From Helicobacter sp. (GTDB lineage: Bacteria > Campylobacterota > Campylobacteria > Campylobacterales > Helicobacteraceae), in contig NZ_JALEIK010000027.1 in NCBI RefSeq assembly GCF_022770205.1, positions 1 through 64,000 on the forward strand: DNA of 64,000 nucleotides, written 5' to 3'. Position 1 is the stretch's first letter; every line of letters starts with the position of its first letter. The position numbers and the translations under genes are program-made. The notes under the pieces were generated by a model, which saw only the letters and a program-made list of their open reading frames with translations, had not been told where the DNA came from and did not search any database. Shown here piece after piece: positions 1 through 10,118 of this stretch.

Positions 1-2
1 CT

Positions 3-323
3 ATTGAAGCAGCAAGAGCAGGAGAACACGGAAGAGGATTTGCTGTTGTTGCTGATGAAGTAAGAAAACTAGCAGAGAGAACAGGAAAATCCCTAACAGA
101 AATTGAAGCAAATGTTAATATCCTAGTGCAAGGCGTGAATGATATGAGTGAGTCTATAAAAGAACAAACTCAAGGTGTAAGTCAAATCAATGAAGCCATT
201 GCACAATTAGAATCTGTAACACAAGATAATGTAAGTGTTGCAAACCATACAAGTGATATTTCTACAAATGTCAATAAGATTGCTGATGATATTTTAGGAG
301 ATGTGAATAAGAAGAAGTTTTAG
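3..323 (+). CDS. Methyl-accepting chemotaxis protein, C-terminal end (truncated by window start)
   Basis: Open frame from position 3 reads [27 protein letters not shown]..., the conserved MCP signalling hairpin, and runs into the 126..323 ORF. Confidence 0.93.
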   Translation: MEAARAGEHGRGFAVVADEVRKLAERTGKSLTEIEANVNILVQGVNDMSESIKEQTQGVSQINEAIAQLESVTQDNVSVANHTSDISTNVNKIADDILGDVNKKKF

Positions 324-961
324 GGAGTTTGTATTACTCCCATTCCTTGAAGCCCTGCAATAATCATTTGGATTCCAACAGCTATGATGAAAATTAACGC
401 AATGCGTGAAAGCACATATAAGACTAAATGCCCTAAAATTTTTTCAATCATCGCAGAGAAATAAAATAAAATTAATAAAAAGATAAATGCGGCAATCACG
501 GCTCCAGCGGCAATTAGCATATTGCTTTCTTCTGCGATGATGATGACGGTGGATAAAGTCCCTGGTCCTACAAGCATAGGGAATGCCATAGGGATTATAC
601 TATGCTTTAAAAGCTCGCTAAATTCTAAATCTTTGTAGCTAGAAAAGTCTTGTTGTGTTTGTGAGAAGAGTAAGCTTTTAAGACTCATTACGCCAATGAC
701 TAAGCCACCTGCTACACGCAAGCTATCTAAATTGACACGAAAGAGATATTGCATTATAAAAGAACCGCTAAGAAGAAAAAGCAAAACAATCAAAAATGCT
801 ACCCATAGAATGTTGCGAAAAAGCTTTTGACGCAAGCGGATAGGGACTTGTTCTGTCATTGCGATGAATAAGGGGAGATTGCCAAAGGGGTTTAAAACGG
901 CGATGATTGTAACGGTTGCTACGCCAATGATGTAGCTTACAGATTCTATGTTTTCAAACAT
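320..961 (-). CDS. MarC family integral membrane protein
   Basis: 213 aa multi-TM protein with NPFGNLPLF and [15 protein letters not shown] motifs typical of MarC/UPF0056. Confidence 0.85.
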   Translation of the reverse strand: MFENIESVSYIIGVATVTIIAVLNPFGNLPLFIAMTEQVPIRLRQKLFRNILWVAFLIVLLFLLSGSFIMQYLFRVNLDSLRVAGGLVIGVMSLKSLLFSQTQQDFSSYKDLEFSELLKHSIIPMAFPMLVGPGTLSTVIIIAEESNMLIAAGAVIAAFIFLLILFYFSAMIEKILGHLVLYVLSRIALIFIIAVGIQMIIAGLQGMGVIQTP

Positions 962-1150
962 TTTATGCCTTTGAAGTCGTTTTGGATTCCATTTGATTTA
1001 AACAATAAAGCCTTTGTGGGTTTGCGCTTGTTTAATGTCGTCCCTGTGTGAAGTTTCACAAAATAAAGCTTAAAGGCTTTTTAAACTCTAAAAGTTGGAA
1101 TCGTAAATGCCATTTGATTTTAGTGCGCAAGGGTTTAAAGAGGGCACAAG

Positions 1151-2212
1151 CTAATCTAAAATGTTGGAATCTAAAATGCAATTTTGGGCAAACTCTACAA
1201 AAGGAATAATAGAGTAGGGCATTCCTAGATGTTCGCCTTGCTTGCATTCGTTTAAAGAGAGAATCAATAAGGAATCGCAAAATTCCCTTTCTTTACCAAG
1301 CTTATTTAAGCGTGTTTCTAGCGTCTGTGTAAAAGGCGCACAAAGGATTCCAAGTGATAAAGAAGGAATGTAAAAGTCAAGCTTATCGGTGTAGAAAAAT
1401 TCTAGTTTAAAATGGTAGAGCAATTCTAAAAACACCATATTTTCAAAAAGCAGGTTAAAGTTGCGTTCAAATGAAACAGCATTTTTTAAAGTGAAATCCC
1501 AAAAATAGAGTTTTTTAGGTGCTAGGGCGTGTTCAAATTTTTCTAGCCAAAATAAGATTCCGCTTTTTTCTAAGGTTTGGGCATAAGCGTAGAATCTATC
1601 TTTTGAGAGTTTGCCTTCTTTTTTGAGCTTTGTGTAAATTTGATGGAGTGAGATTTTTTGCCCTAGATTTAAAATAAGATTGCGCAATATCCAAAAATCT
1701 GTTGGGCTAGATGCAAGCAGTTTTAAAAACTCTCCCTTTTTTTGCCCATTTAATTGTTCAAATAAATTGCCAAATTTTAAATATTGTGCTAGGGCGTATT
1801 CTTCTTGGATTTTACGCATTGCTAGAAACTCCGCAAAGGTGATTGGGGGCATTTGTATGTTGTGGAAATTTTCACAAGGGGTGCTAGAAATCACAATCAA
1901 AAAAGGGAGTATAAAATCAAGTGGAATTAAAGGAGTATGATTATCTAAAATCAAAATAGAAATATTTTTTTCTTTCAAAAATTGTTTAAGATTTTCTAAA
2001 TCTTTTAGTGGGTTTAAGCGCGTGTCGTTGCAGTTAATGTAGAGTTTGTTCAATGCGCTAAATTGTGGCTTGCTAAAGTGGTGTAGCATGCAATCTGTTT
2101 TGCCAATTCCCATTGCGCCATAAAGGCAGGTTTTGCTTTGAAATTCTAGGGAAATTTGCCTATGGAATCGTAAGTTTAATTTCGGATAGGATTCTAATAT
2201 TTTTTCAAGCAT
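1151..2212 (-). CDS. AAA-type ATPase (AAA_14/DUF4143-like), coupled to Type III R-M genes
   Basis: Walker A GAMGIGKT and Walker B-like ISILILDNH; start codon directly follows the res stop (TAG-ATG). Confidence 0.7.
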   Translation of the reverse strand: MLEKILESYPKLNLRFHRQISLEFQSKTCLYGAMGIGKTDCMLHHFSKPQFSALNKLYINCNDTRLNPLKDLENLKQFLKEKNISILILDNHTPLIPLDFILPFLIVISSTPCENFHNIQMPPITFAEFLAMRKIQEEYALAQYLKFGNLFEQLNGQKKGEFLKLLASSPTDFWILRNLILNLGQKISLHQIYTKLKKEGKLSKDRFYAYAQTLEKSGILFWLEKFEHALAPKKLYFWDFTLKNAVSFERNFNLLFENMVFLELLYHFKLEFFYTDKLDFYIPSLSLGILCAPFTQTLETRLNKLGKEREFCDSLLILSLNECKQGEHLGMPYSIIPFVEFAQNCILDSNILD

Positions 2213-4777
2213 CTATAAATCACTAAGTTGTGCTAAAAATCCATCTAAATTATATGATTGTTCTAAATCTTTATTTTCAAAAATTAAAAAGAATTTGAAA
2301 TTTTTATCGCTATTTTTATTTGCATTTTTTATCCATTCTTCTGCAATTAAATTTTTATTAATCGCATTTTGTTCGCTTAAAAAATCGCCTTTTGTTTCTA
2401 TGAAAATCACACTTTTTTTAGTCCAAACAATAAAATCAGGGTAAAAATTCAAAAATCCATTAAAGCAAAAATCTTTTTTCTCTGTGTTTCTATAAAAACA
2501 AACCACATTATCATAGCTAGCAATTTTTTCTATCGCTTCTTTTTCAAATTTATTTAGCCTGCAAGCACTAAATAAAGACTTGCTAGAAGTGGTGATTGCT
2601 TGTGAGTCTTTGTCTATGTATTCTGGGATTTTAAAGCTATTTGTATCATCGGTTACCACAATGCTATCATTCTCACATTTTTTAAAAAATTGCTCTTTTG
2701 CGTGTTTGTCTAGTAAATCTTGTATTTTCTCTCCTATCTTAGTTGCAAAATGCGCTAAGGTATGTGCTTCTATTTGAATCCCAATTAACGCCCTTTTGAC
2801 ATAGTCTTGGATTGCGTTATAGGATGGGAATTTCTTTGTATCTGTTATGATGTATGTGATTTTTTGTGCTACTAAGTCTATGCGCTCCTCTCCGCTTTTG
2901 CTTGATAACTCTCTTTCTAGTTGTTCAAGTTTAGCTTGTGTGATTAAATCTGTATAAAGGCTACCATCTTGATTGATTCCTATTTCTTTAACATTTTGTG
3001 AAGCTCCAAAGTCAATATTGCTATCGCTTTTAGAGAGATTAAATCCTTCGTATAAATTTTCTTTAGCTAGCTTAATTGGTGTTATTCTGTTTGGAATTTT
3101 TATCGCAAAATATCCAAAACTTTTTCCTATAAATTCTTTAAAATTTTCTTTTATTTTTAGTTGATTTTCGTGCTTTTTCATTTCAATTTCCTTTTGTTGC
3201 TGTGCTTGTGCGATTTGACTTATCTCTTTTAATTCTTGTATGGAATCGTTATTTTGGGAGTTTTCTGGCGTGTGTGGAATTTCTTTTGTGGTTTCTATCG
3301 TTGTTTGTGTGGCTTGTTGCGTTTTGTTTTCTTGGATTTGTGTGTTACTAAAGAGTGAGGGATTGGGGTTTTGTAATGTGAATTGTTTTTTTGAAAAATC
3401 TTGTGAAATTTTTTGTAAATCTTCTTGGATTCTATAATCATTCTTGCTAAATCCCGCCCCTTGTAATCCTGTTTGAATCTCACTAATTGCTGCGTCAAAT
3501 TTATCGCTATAACTTAACACATAGGAGCAATTAAGAGAGGATTGGCTTGACTTTCTAGCGTTTGGCTGCCTTAGGATTCTGCCTACAATTTGTTCAATAT
3601 CTGTTTTATTGCTTTTATGCGATAGACTTGCTAGCACATAAGCACTTGGGCAATCCCACCCTTCTTTTAAGGCGTTAATGGTGATGATAAATTTAATAGG
3701 GCAAGTAATGGCTTTTAAATCCACATTTTTAATTTCATTGATTTTTGCGGTTTTGATTGCGATTTGATTTGCTTCTACGCCGTAACTAATTAGCTTGTCT
3801 TTTATGATGTTAAAGTGTTCTAGGTTTTCTTTGATTTGTTTTTCTGTTTTTTCCTCATTTTTGCTTTGTGCTTGGATTAGCACTAAAGGGCGGAAGTTTT
3901 CACCATTGCTGATTGCTTCCTTTTCTAAGCCCTTTTGTAAATCTATCGCCTTGTTAATTAGGCTATCTTCACTCTCAAGTTTATAGACGATAATAGGGAG
4001 TTTTATCATATTTTCCTCTTTAAGTTGCCAAGCGGGAATGAGAGTTAAAATATTTGTTCTCTCTTTTGGCGTGGCACTTAATTCTAAAATAAACTTAGGA
4101 TTTAATCCCTCTTGTAACTCTAAGCTAAGTTCTGAAGTGGCTCTGTGGCTCTCATCAAGTATCATTAAAGGTCTATACGCCTTTAGCACATTAAATAAGC
4201 TTAGAGTTTCATTTTCTAAAAGTTTAGATTCAAAAGTGTCTAAATTGCTATTTTCTTCATAAATCTTTCTCTTGCTTTTTGCCTCTTTTAGACTATCAGC
4301 CATTATCACACAAACACAGAGATGATTTTCCACACTATGTTCATTAAAGCCTTCACCATTGATTAATTGCTCCTTATCAAAGACTAAAATCGCATTATTA
4401 AAATATGCACTTAAGGCGTGGTAATAAGGATGTGATTTATCGCGTAAGTTTGCAAGCGTTTGTGTTAAAATCGCTTCATTTGGCACAATCCATACCACAA
4501 TACCGCTACTTTTGGATTCCATATTTTTATAATAAGTGGTAATAGAATGTAAGGCTAGAAGTGTTTTACCCCCACCTGTTGGGATTTTGTAACACACTTT
4601 TGGGATTCCATTAATGGTGTTTTGGTAAGGTTTATAGCCTTCTTTATGCGTGTAAAATTCCTGCCACACAGAATGTAAGTTGGTAAATTTTCCCATTGCA
4701 TAAGGGCTTGTTTTTAAAATCTCTAAATAGCGTTGAAAGTCTTGTATCACGCTTGCTTGGTAGTGTTTTAATCGCAT
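2213..4777 (-). CDS. Type III restriction enzyme, Res subunit (helicase/endonuclease)
   Basis: PTGGGKT, DESHRA, GRILRQP helicase motifs; C-terminal YPDFIVWTKKSVIFIETKGD PD-(D/E)xK motif; adjacent to Mod. Confidence 0.9.
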   Translation of the reverse strand: MRLKHYQASVIQDFQRYLEILKTSPYAMGKFTNLHSVWQEFYTHKEGYKPYQNTINGIPKVCYKIPTGGGKTLLALHSITTYYKNMESKSSGIVVWIVPNEAILTQTLANLRDKSHPYYHALSAYFNNAILVFDKEQLINGEGFNEHSVENHLCVCVIMADSLKEAKSKRKIYEENSNLDTFESKLLENETLSLFNVLKAYRPLMILDESHRATSELSLELQEGLNPKFILELSATPKERTNILTLIPAWQLKEENMIKLPIIVYKLESEDSLINKAIDLQKGLEKEAISNGENFRPLVLIQAQSKNEEKTEKQIKENLEHFNIIKDKLISYGVEANQIAIKTAKINEIKNVDLKAITCPIKFIITINALKEGWDCPSAYVLASLSHKSNKTDIEQIVGRILRQPNARKSSQSSLNCSYVLSYSDKFDAAISEIQTGLQGAGFSKNDYRIQEDLQKISQDFSKKQFTLQNPNPSLFSNTQIQENKTQQATQTTIETTKEIPHTPENSQNNDSIQELKEISQIAQAQQQKEIEMKKHENQLKIKENFKEFIGKSFGYFAIKIPNRITPIKLAKENLYEGFNLSKSDSNIDFGASQNVKEIGINQDGSLYTDLITQAKLEQLERELSSKSGEERIDLVAQKITYIITDTKKFPSYNAIQDYVKRALIGIQIEAHTLAHFATKIGEKIQDLLDKHAKEQFFKKCENDSIVVTDDTNSFKIPEYIDKDSQAITTSSKSLFSACRLNKFEKEAIEKIASYDNVVCFYRNTEKKDFCFNGFLNFYPDFIVWTKKSVIFIETKGDFLSEQNAINKNLIAEEWIKNANKNSDKNFKFFLIFENKDLEQSYNLDGFLAQLSDL

Positions 4778-4788
4778 TGTCAGTCCTT

Positions 4789-6534
4789 TTATAGCTTGCG
4801 TATATCTCTTGGAATTTGTCTAAACTCTATGTTTTGTTCATTGAGTTGTGCTTGTGAGAGCGTGCAATTATCCGCATAGATGATATAGGAATCTTGTTTT
4901 TTAAGGCGTGGGAGAAACTCTAAGTTTAGCGTTGTGGATTTATGTTTTTCATAGATGAAATAAAGGGCTTTTTGGCTCACTTCCCCTACAAAATAGTTTG
5001 CGCTAAAGGCGTCTTTATCATAAGTTAGTGCTGTGTTAAACTCTGTGTAAAAGATGTATTCTAAAATCTTTTGTATCTTTAAATTTTCATTTAAAACCTT
5101 TTTGCCTTTTTTGTTAAGCAACACAGGCTCTCCTACTTCTAAAAAGCTAAACTCCCCTCCTGTTGCATTTAGCATTGGCTCTTTACCATAGCCGCTAATT
5201 GCGTATTTCACTCTTTGTGCTGTGATAGAGTCTGCATAATCCTCACATTCTATTAAGATAAACTTGCGATTGCCCCCATCTTGCTTGTTTAGCTCTAGCA
5301 CAGCGTGGGCGGTGGTGCCACTGCCTGCAAAGGAATCTAAAATAATGGAATCTTTTTTTGCATAAGTTGCACATTGTATTAGGTTTTGTATTAGTTGCCT
5401 TGGTTTAGGATAATCAAAAATTTTTTTACCAAAAATTGCTAATAATTCTTTTTCACTTTCTTGATTATCGCCCCAATCTTTAAGTAGTAAATCCGTGATT
5501 GATTTTCTTCCTTGCTTTTCTTCTTCTGAAACATCTCTTCTTAATCCGTAATTTGTAGTAATAAATAAAAGAGAATGCTTAATAAAATCATCAATTTTTT
5601 CTTGTGAAACTGAAAATAATGCTCTTACTTCAACTTCATTTGTTGTTATTCCATTTTCATAAAATACATCGTTTAGATATTCTACCGACATAGTCTTTAT
5701 TTTATAAACACCCTTTTTAATTACGCCTTTTTCTCCAAGTTTTACTCTAACGCCTTTTGAAAATTTTCTAACGCTTAGTTGATTTGTTAAATTAATCACT
5801 TTTTTTGTAGCATCGCTTAAGGTATCAAGGGATAATTTATTTAAGGATTCCTTATGTTTTGCATATACTAAAACATATTCCATAACTTTAGCGGTATGTT
5901 TTGCTAAAAAAGATGGTTGTTTTTTGCGTTTCCAATGCAAAGTATCTACAAAATTCCTCTCTCCAAAAATTTCATCACAGAGAAGTTTTAAATGCGCCAT
6001 TTCATTGTCATCAATGCTAATAAAAATCACTCCGCTTTCACTTAAGAGTTCGTGGAGTAGCCTTAAGCGTGGATACATCATACAGAGCCATTTATCGTGG
6101 CGGGTTAAATCCTCTCTATTAACAACTTTGCTTAACCATTTTTGCATAAGGGGGCTATTGACATTATCGTTATAAATCCAATTTTCAGAGCCTGTGTTAT
6201 AGGGCGGGTCTATGTAAATGCAGTGAATCTTGTTTGCATACATAGGGAGGAGGGATTTTAGGGCTAGGAGGTTATCGCCTTTTATGATTTTATTTTCTGC
6301 TAGATTTTCGTGGCAAATTTCTTGGGAATCTTTAAAATTGCTTGTGGGATAGCCATCTAGGCTAGTCTTTGCGCAATTTTTTGCTAGCCCAAGAGCTTCA
6401 CGCGCGATACTAGAATCTAGTTTTGAGGCTTGTGAAGTGCTAGGGTAAGTGTAGAGTAAATCTAGTGTGTGGTAGGGAATGTAAGAGTAGTGGTTTTGAA
6501 CCGCTTTTTTACCACGCCATTGTAAATGCACCAT
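4789..6534 (-). CDS. Type III site-specific DNA methyltransferase, Mod subunit
   Basis: IDPPYNTG motif IV, then SFAGSGTTAHAV motif I (beta-class order); adjacent to Res. Confidence 0.92.
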   Translation of the reverse strand: MVHLQWRGKKAVQNHYSYIPYHTLDLLYTYPSTSQASKLDSSIAREALGLAKNCAKTSLDGYPTSNFKDSQEICHENLAENKIIKGDNLLALKSLLPMYANKIHCIYIDPPYNTGSENWIYNDNVNSPLMQKWLSKVVNREDLTRHDKWLCMMYPRLRLLHELLSESGVIFISIDDNEMAHLKLLCDEIFGERNFVDTLHWKRKKQPSFLAKHTAKVMEYVLVYAKHKESLNKLSLDTLSDATKKVINLTNQLSVRKFSKGVRVKLGEKGVIKKGVYKIKTMSVEYLNDVFYENGITTNEVEVRALFSVSQEKIDDFIKHSLLFITTNYGLRRDVSEEEKQGRKSITDLLLKDWGDNQESEKELLAIFGKKIFDYPKPRQLIQNLIQCATYAKKDSIILDSFAGSGTTAHAVLELNKQDGGNRKFILIECEDYADSITAQRVKYAISGYGKEPMLNATGGEFSFLEVGEPVLLNKKGKKVLNENLKIQKILEYIFYTEFNTALTYDKDAFSANYFVGEVSQKALYFIYEKHKSTTLNLEFLPRLKKQDSYIIYADNCTLSQAQLNEQNIEFRQIPRDIRKL

Positions 6535-6608
6535 TTTTGTCCTTTAAAAAAGTAAAATTATAATGGAATTTGGATTAAGAAATTTTGTTTTTGTAAGAAT
6601 TTTGTGAA

Positions 6609-6641
6609 ATTTGCACCTAACCGCCCTTCTTTGGTGCAAAT
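6609..6641. repeat. Inverted repeat ATTTGCACC / GGTGCAAAT (9-bp stem, 15-nt loop)
   Basis: Perfect complementarity of 6609-6617 with 6633-6641. Confidence 0.75.
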
Positions 6642-6674
6642 GTGGTGTTGTGTTTAAGCTTACGCTAAGGCGGT

Positions 6675-6731
6675 ATGGCTTATGATTTTAATGTGATTTT
6701 AATAATTAGAGAAGTCTTAAGATTTCTCTAA
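6675..6731 (+). CDS. Candidate hydrophobic micropeptide, 18 aa (MAYDFNVILIIREVLRFL)
   Basis: ATG to TAA, preceded by AAGG; C-terminus IIREVLRFL mirrors the antisense peptide's LIREILRLL because of the palindrome. Confidence 0.25.
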   Translation: MAYDFNVILIIREVLRFL

Positions 6732-6732
6732 T
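6705..6732. repeat. 28-nt near-perfect palindrome ATTAGAGAAgTCTTAAGAtTTCTCTAAT
   Basis: Only one non-complementary pair (G/T, a G-U wobble in plus-strand RNA). Confidence 0.9.
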
Positions 6733-6777
6733 GAGTTGCAAAATAGCGATGATGATTTTTAAAATCTTCTCTACCAT
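6706..6777 (-). CDS. Candidate hydrophobic micropeptide, 23 aa (MVEKILKIIIAILQLIREILRLL)
   Basis: ATG (6775-6777 complement) to TAA (6706-6708 complement) in the mod/pyrG divergent spacer; amphipathic/hydrophobic; weak SD. Confidence 0.35.
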   Translation of the reverse strand: MVEKILKIIIAILQLIREILRLL

Positions 6778-6861
6778 TTAAACACTCTCACACTAAAGAA
6801 AGTCTAGCACTTAAACACATTACGATTCTAACTTTTTATGGATTAATCTTTGATTATTTAG

Positions 6862-6867
6862 TATAAT
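6862..6867 (+). promoter_or_regulatory. -10 box (TATAAT) for pyrG
   Basis: TTAGTATAATTTGCG about 27 nt upstream of the likely pyrG start. Confidence 0.6.
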
Positions 6868-6893
6868 TTGCGTTTTTAATGATGAGGTTTGTG

Positions 6894-8534
6894 ATGTCTA
6901 AATTTGAAACAAAATACATTTTTGTAACAGGTGGTGTGTTAAGCTCTTTGGGGAAGGGAATCACTTCATCATCACTTGCGACACTTTTAAAGCATTCTGG
7001 ATTTAAAGTTGGAATCGTGAAAATTGATCCTTATATCAATGTAGATCCAGGCACTATGAGCCCGCTAGAACACGGAGAAGTGTTTGTAACACACGATGGG
7101 GCGGAAACAGATTTAGACATAGGGCATTATGAACGCTTTTTAAATACGGATTTTACTTCTAAGAATAATTTTACAACAGGGCAGGTGTATTTAAGCGTCA
7201 TTGACAGAGAGCGCAAAGGTGGGTATCTAGGAAAAACAATTCAGGTGATTCCGCATATTGTGGATGAAATAAAGCGTAGAATCCGCCTTGCTGGGGAGGA
7301 AAATGAGATTTTGGTAGTGGAGCTTGGTGGAACGGTTGGGGATATTGAAGGTTTGCCTTTTTTAGAAGCAATGCGTGAGATGAAGCACGAATACGGAATG
7401 GATAGGGTGATAAGTTTGCATTTAACGCTTATCCCGCTAATTCGTGCAGCTGGAGAGCTTAAGACAAAGCCTACACAACATAGTGTGCAAGAGCTAAGAC
7501 GCATAGGAATCACTCCACAAATCATTATTGCACGCACGGAAAAAGAGATTCCAAAAGAGCTTAAAAGCAAGCTTTCTATGAGTTGTGATGTGGATTATGA
7601 TTGTGTCATAACTGCACAAGATGCAAAAAGCATTTACCAAATGCCGCTTAATTTTTTAAAAGAAGGCGTTTTAGTGCCAATTGCTAGGTTTTTAAAACTT
7701 CCGGAGTTTAGCCCGGATATGAAAGAGTGGGATTTGCTTGTCAAGCAGATTTTAGCACCGCAAAAGGAGGTGAAAATCGCCTTTGTGGGTAAGTATCTAC
7801 GATTAAAGGAGTCCTATAAATCGCTTATTGAAGCGTTGATTCACGCAGGAGCAAACCTTGATACAAAGGTGGATATTCAATGGATTGATAGTGAGGAGCT
7901 AGAGAAAAATGAAGATGTGCTAGAGCAGTTAAAATATGTAGATGGAATCTTAGTTCCGGGCGGTTTTGGTGAGCGGGGGATTAATGGAAAAATGCGTGCG
8001 ATTACCTTTGCTAGAGAAAATAAGATTCCTTTTTTAGGGATTTGTCTTGGAATGCAACTTGCAATTATAGAGTTTTGTCGTAATGTTTTAGGGATAAAAG
8101 ATGCGGATTCTATGGAGTTTAATCCTAAGACAAAAGAGCCGGCAATTTATTTGATAGAAAATTTTATAGATCAAGCTGGCAAGGAGCAAATCAGAACGCA
8201 CACTTCGCCAATGGGTGGGACTATGCGTTTAGGTGAGTATAAATGCGTAACAAAGGATAATAGCAAGCTACAAATTGCATACCAAGGGCAAAAAATGGTG
8301 AAAGAACGCCACCGCCACCGCTATGAAGCAAATCCAAAATATAGAGCAAAGCTAGAAGCGCAAGGAATGGTGGTAAGTGGTGAGAGTGATGGGCTAATTG
8401 AAGCAGTGGAGCTTGAAAATCATCCGTGGTTTGTGGCGGTGCAGTTTCATCCGGAATTTACTTCAAGATTGCAAGCTCCTAATTGCGTGATTTTGGAATT
8501 CATTAAACAATCGCTTAAGTTTGCACGCGCTTAA
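6894..8534 (+). CDS. pyrG: CTP synthase
   Basis: [21 protein letters not shown], glutaminase PGGFGERG and GICLGMQ; start at MSKFETKY preferred because GAGG lies 7 nt upstream. Confidence 0.97.
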   Translation: MSKFETKYIFVTGGVLSSLGKGITSSSLATLLKHSGFKVGIVKIDPYINVDPGTMSPLEHGEVFVTHDGAETDLDIGHYERFLNTDFTSKNNFTTGQVYLSVIDRERKGGYLGKTIQVIPHIVDEIKRRIRLAGEENEILVVELGGTVGDIEGLPFLEAMREMKHEYGMDRVISLHLTLIPLIRAAGELKTKPTQHSVQELRRIGITPQIIIARTEKEIPKELKSKLSMSCDVDYDCVITAQDAKSIYQMPLNFLKEGVLVPIARFLKLPEFSPDMKEWDLLVKQILAPQKEVKIAFVGKYLRLKESYKSLIEALIHAGANLDTKVDIQWIDSEELEKNEDVLEQLKYVDGILVPGGFGERGINGKMRAITFARENKIPFLGICLGMQLAIIEFCRNVLGIKDADSMEFNPKTKEPAIYLIENFIDQAGKEQIRTHTSPMGGTMRLGEYKCVTKDNSKLQIAYQGQKMVKERHRHRYEANPKYRAKLEAQGMVVSGESDGLIEAVELENHPWFVAVQFHPEFTSRLQAPNCVILEFIKQSLKFARA

Positions 8535-8543
8535 GAGTATCCT

Positions 8544-10118
8544 GTGATTGCGCATTTTAAAAGACTTGATTTTAAGGGGGTAGAATCGCTTTTAAAAGAG
8601 CGTTTTGCTAAAGAAAAGATTAAGTCTTTAAAGGATTTGCCAAAACCTGAGAAACTTAATAATTTAATAGAAATTGCTACACGCATTAAAGTGGCAATGG
8701 AAGCAAAAAGGCGCATTGTTGTTGTGGGGGATTATGATGTTGATGGGGTGGCGTCTTGTGCGATTTTGCACGCATTTTTTCAAAAGATTTCATATCCTAT
8801 TGGCGTGGAGATTCCAAACCGCTTTAGTGATGGTTATGGGTTGTCAAAGTCTGTGATTGAGCGATTAGAATGCGATGTGATTATCACGGTGGATAATGGA
8901 ATCAATGCGATTGAAGCGGCAGAGATTTGTAAGGATAGGGGAATTGAGCTGTTAATTACAGACCACCATACGCCCCAAGAGATTTTGCCCAATGCGTTAA
9001 TTTGTAATCCCAAGCTTTCCATTGACTTCCCTGAATCTGAGATTTGTGGGGCTTGCGTGGCGTGGTATTTGTGTGCGGGGTTAAAGCAAGTGCTTGGTGT
9101 TGAAGTGGCGATGGTGGAGTTTTTAGACTTGCTTGCTTTAGCAATTGTTAGTGATGTGATGCCTTTACTTGGGATGAATCGTGTGCTTTTAAAAAAGGGC
9201 TTGGAGGTGTTAAAAGGGAGTCAAAGAATGGCATTTGTGCATTTAAAGGAGCAGTTTTGTAGGTTAAATCTTGATGCGCAACTGATTAGCTATTACATTG
9301 CGCCTTTGTTAAATTGTGCAGGCAGAATGGATAGTGCAATGCTTGCTTACCGCTTTTTAATAGAGGATAATGTGTTGGAATCTCAAATGCTTTTAGATGC
9401 ACTTTTAGGGATTAACACAGAGCGTAAGGCGTTGCAAAATGCGATTTACACAGAGGCTAGAAGGGAGTTTTGTGCGCAAGAAAATTATAGAGAGATTCCT
9501 TTTATCTTAACCTATAATCCTAGCTGGCACGAAGGAATTGTTGGGATTATAGCAGCGCGCTTGAGTGAAGAGTTTTTTAAGCCTTGTATTGTTTTAACGC
9601 AAAAAGATGGAATCTTAAAGGGAAGTATGCGCTCTAGTTGCATAGATTGTATGGAGGTTTTAGAGAGCGCAAGTGAGCATTTAGTTGCATTTGGTGGGCA
9701 TTTTGGTGCGGCTGGATTGAGTTTAAAGAAAGAAGCTTTAGGGGATTTTAAGAAAGCATTAATGCGTTTTAGTTATGCGCAAAAGGTAGAATCTAATTTT
9801 AGTGATGTTTTAGGGTATTTACCGCTTAATGTGGTAGGAGATGCGTTTTTTGCAATGGTGCAGAGTTTTGCTCCCTTTGGAAATGCAAATGCGATTCCAA
9901 AGTTTTATGTGGAAGCTAAGATTGTTTATGTGCGTTATTTTGGTGCAGGGCATAGTCAATTAAGATTGAGCGATGGAACTGCTGTGTGCAATGCTTTAGT
10001 GTTTAATCAGGATTTAAGGGAGAGGCAGGGTAAGAAAATTGCTTGTTTGTATTACTTGCAGTGGGATAGTTTTAAACAAAGTGTGGTGTTGTATGTCAAG
10101 CATTACACTTTTTTATAA
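8544..10118 (+). CDS. recJ: Single-stranded-DNA-specific exonuclease RecJ
   Basis: VVGDYDVDGVAS, TDHHTP, GGHFGAAGL motifs (DHH family). Confidence 0.93.
   Translation: MIAHFKRLDFKGVESLLKERFAKEKIKSLKDLPKPEKLNNLIEIATRIKVAMEAKRRIVVVGDYDVDGVASCAILHAFFQKISYPIGVEIPNRFSDGYGLSKSVIERLECDVIITVDNGINAIEAAEICKDRGIELLITDHHTPQEILPNALICNPKLSIDFPESEICGACVAWYLCAGLKQVLGVEVAMVEFLDLLALAIVSDVMPLLGMNRVLLKKGLEVLKGSQRMAFVHLKEQFCRLNLDAQLISYYIAPLLNCAGRMDSAMLAYRFLIEDNVLESQMLLDALLGINTERKALQNAIYTEARREFCAQENYREIPFILTYNPSWHEGIVGIIAARLSEEFFKPCIVLTQKDGILKGSMRSSCIDCMEVLESASEHLVAFGGHFGAAGLSLKKEALGDFKKALMRFSYAQKVESNFSDVLGYLPLNVVGDAFFAMVQSFAPFGNANAIPKFYVEAKIVYVRYFGAGHSQLRLSDGTAVCNALVFNQDLRERQGKKIACLYYLQWDSFKQSVVLYVKHYTFL

Noticed and set aside
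1056-1280. 74-aa ORF on the minus strand
   Set aside because: Overlaps the end of the ATPase gene in another frame and has no recognisable features.
5331-5356. Two GGAATC copies within about 20 nt in mod as a possible tandem repeat for phase variation
   Set aside because: They are part of the window-wide enriched word; spacing is not a repeat unit and the mod frame is intact.
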